Source: UBA1672 sp046542355 (lineage in GTDB: Bacteria; Pseudomonadota; Alphaproteobacteria; Micavibrionales; Micavibrionaceae). Taken from it: 15,611 nucleotides of DNA. The DNA is taken from NCBI GenBank assembly GCA_046542355.1, contig JBKHBN010000040.1:1-15611 (forward strand), written 5' to 3'. Both the position numbers and the translations under genes were made by a program. Of the stretch, positions 14,643 through 15,611 are shown piece after piece; the stretch's first letter is position 1, and every line of letters starts with the position of its first letter. The notes beneath the pieces were generated by a model that saw only the letters and a list, made by a program, of their open reading frames with translations, had not been told where the DNA came from and ran no database searches.

Positions 14643-15611
14643 ATGACGCATCCCTCAACATTGCAAGATGAACCAAAGCTTACCATCGGGCCGGTTTTAT
14701 TCCACTGGAAGGCGGAGAAGAAACTCGATTTTTATCGGCAAGTGGCCGATGAAATGCCTGTGGATACGGTGTATCTGGGGGAGGTGGTGTGCTCCAAACG
14801 TACGCCCTTCTTTGACGTCAATTACGATGAGGTGGCCGAGCGCCTGAAGCGCGCGGGTAAGCGCGTTGTCTTTTCCACGCTTTCCGAGGTAGTGGTTCCT
14901 CTGGATCGCAAGATTATTCAGAAATTTTGTGAACGGGCACTTGAGGCCGGCGAAGAAATCGAGGTTAATGATGCCTCTGCTTTGCTGCATGTCTCCGGGC
15001 AGCCGCACCGCATTGGCACTTTATTTAATACTTATAATGAAGAGACGATGAAATATCTGATCAGCCGCGGGGCGTATCATGTTGGCCTTTTGCCGGAGAT
15101 GCCCCGTGATTCTATCGCGGTAATGTCTTCTGAGGCCAGAAAGCTGGGTGCATCGGTTGAAGTTCAGGTTTTTGGTCGCGCTTCTCTGGCTCTATCTGCA
15201 CGCTGCTATCATGCACGGGCACATGAGCGGCGCAAAGGTAACTGTCAGTTTGTATGCGGAGAAGATGATGATGGCATGGATCTAAAAACTCTGGATGACA
15301 AGCCGTTTCTTGCCATTAACGGTATTCAGACACTTACAGATGCCTATATCAATCTGGCCTGCGAGATTGAGGATATGAAATCGATGGGTGTGTCTTATTT
15401 CCGCCTGTCTCCGCATAGCAATGATATGGTTGCAACGGCGGAGGCTTTTGATGCTTTAATACGCGGTGATATATCCGCCGAAGAAACGTTGCAGCGCGTT
15501 CGCGAAAGCGGGGTGGAAAAACCATTTGCCAATGGCTTTTACTATAAAGCACCCGGTCTTATGTGGGTTTCTCCTGAAGACTTAGATAAAACGCAGCGCC
15601 AAGCTGTCTAG
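14643..15611 (+). CDS. ubiV: UbiV, U32-family O2-independent hydroxylase subunit
   Basis: UbiV is the second [4Fe-4S] subunit of the UbiUV complex for O2-independent ubiquinone ring hydroxylation. The protein has 322 residues. GPVLFHWKAEKKLDFYRQVA, VDTVYLGEVVCSKRTPF, FSTLSEVV, EVNDASALLH and VEVQVFGRASLALSARCYHA match the family. All four expected cluster cysteines are present: C50, C188, C201 and C205, with the 13- and 4-residue spacings of E. coli UbiV (C180, C193, C197). The ATG at 14643 follows GGAGG by 9 bases; a TTG at 14637 right after the ubiU stop is less likely. It is 6 bp downstream of ubiU, indicating coupled translation. The stop codon is the last codon of the window. Confidence 0.94.
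   Translation: MTHPSTLQDEPKLTIGPVLFHWKAEKKLDFYRQVADEMPVDTVYLGEVVCSKRTPFFDVNYDEVAERLKRAGKRVVFSTLSEVVVPLDRKIIQKFCERALEAGEEIEVNDASALLHVSGQPHRIGTLFNTYNEETMKYLISRGAYHVGLLPEMPRDSIAVMSSEARKLGASVEVQVFGRASLALSARCYHARAHERRKGNCQFVCGEDDDGMDLKTLDDKPFLAINGIQTLTDAYINLACEIEDMKSMGVSYFRLSPHSNDMVATAEAFDALIRGDISAEETLQRVRESGVEKPFANGFYYKAPGLMWVSPEDLDKTQRQAV

Overview
The window looks like chromosomal DNA of an alphaproteobacterium of moderate GC content. The main lineage clue is the zinc-ribbon/acidic-tail protein of the FYDLN_acid (TIGR02300) type at 4776-5240. The UbiT/UbiU/UbiV set and the TPP-riboswitch thiC unit fit Pseudomonadota. I cannot name a genus, and I see no phage, IS element, CRISPR array, tRNA or rRNA.

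Layout: (1) 1-1681, minus strand: a thiamin unit made of a TPP riboswitch, a small 4-oxalocrotonate-tautomerase-like (CHMI/HpaF-type) gene and thiC, which runs off the left edge. (2) 1879-4353, plus strand: two uncharacterised envelope proteins, a membrane-anchored acidic protein and a secreted protein with a C-terminal coiled coil. (3) 4776-7257: the FYDLN-type protein, the ribosomal protein L11 methyltransferase PrmA and an unrecognised Cys-rich 281-residue protein. Clear intrinsic terminators separate several of these. (4) 7412-15611: a block for life without oxygen. It holds hemN (oxygen-independent haem synthesis), nrdD-nrdG (class III ribonucleotide reductase and activase) and ubiT-ubiU-ubiV (oxygen-independent ubiquinone synthesis). 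Two small paralogous genes of unknown function lie on the minus strand between nrdG and ubiT.

The anaerobic genes supply haem, deoxyribonucleotides and quinone by routes that need no O2, so the organism probably respires anaerobically or lives across an oxygen gradient. The nrdD promoter carries a perfect FNR/FixK-type palindrome and, downstream, two NrdR-like boxes with centres 32 bp apart. This suggests anaerobic activation combined with nucleotide-sensing repression. A weaker FNR-like site precedes ubiT.

The most interesting points are: a tautomerase gene placed between the TPP riboswitch and thiC; a UbiU lacking one canonical [4Fe-4S] cysteine but carrying a new CxxC nearby; the combined FNR/NrdR promoter on a NrdD without an ATP-cone; and the tandem unknown paralogs inside the anaerobic block.
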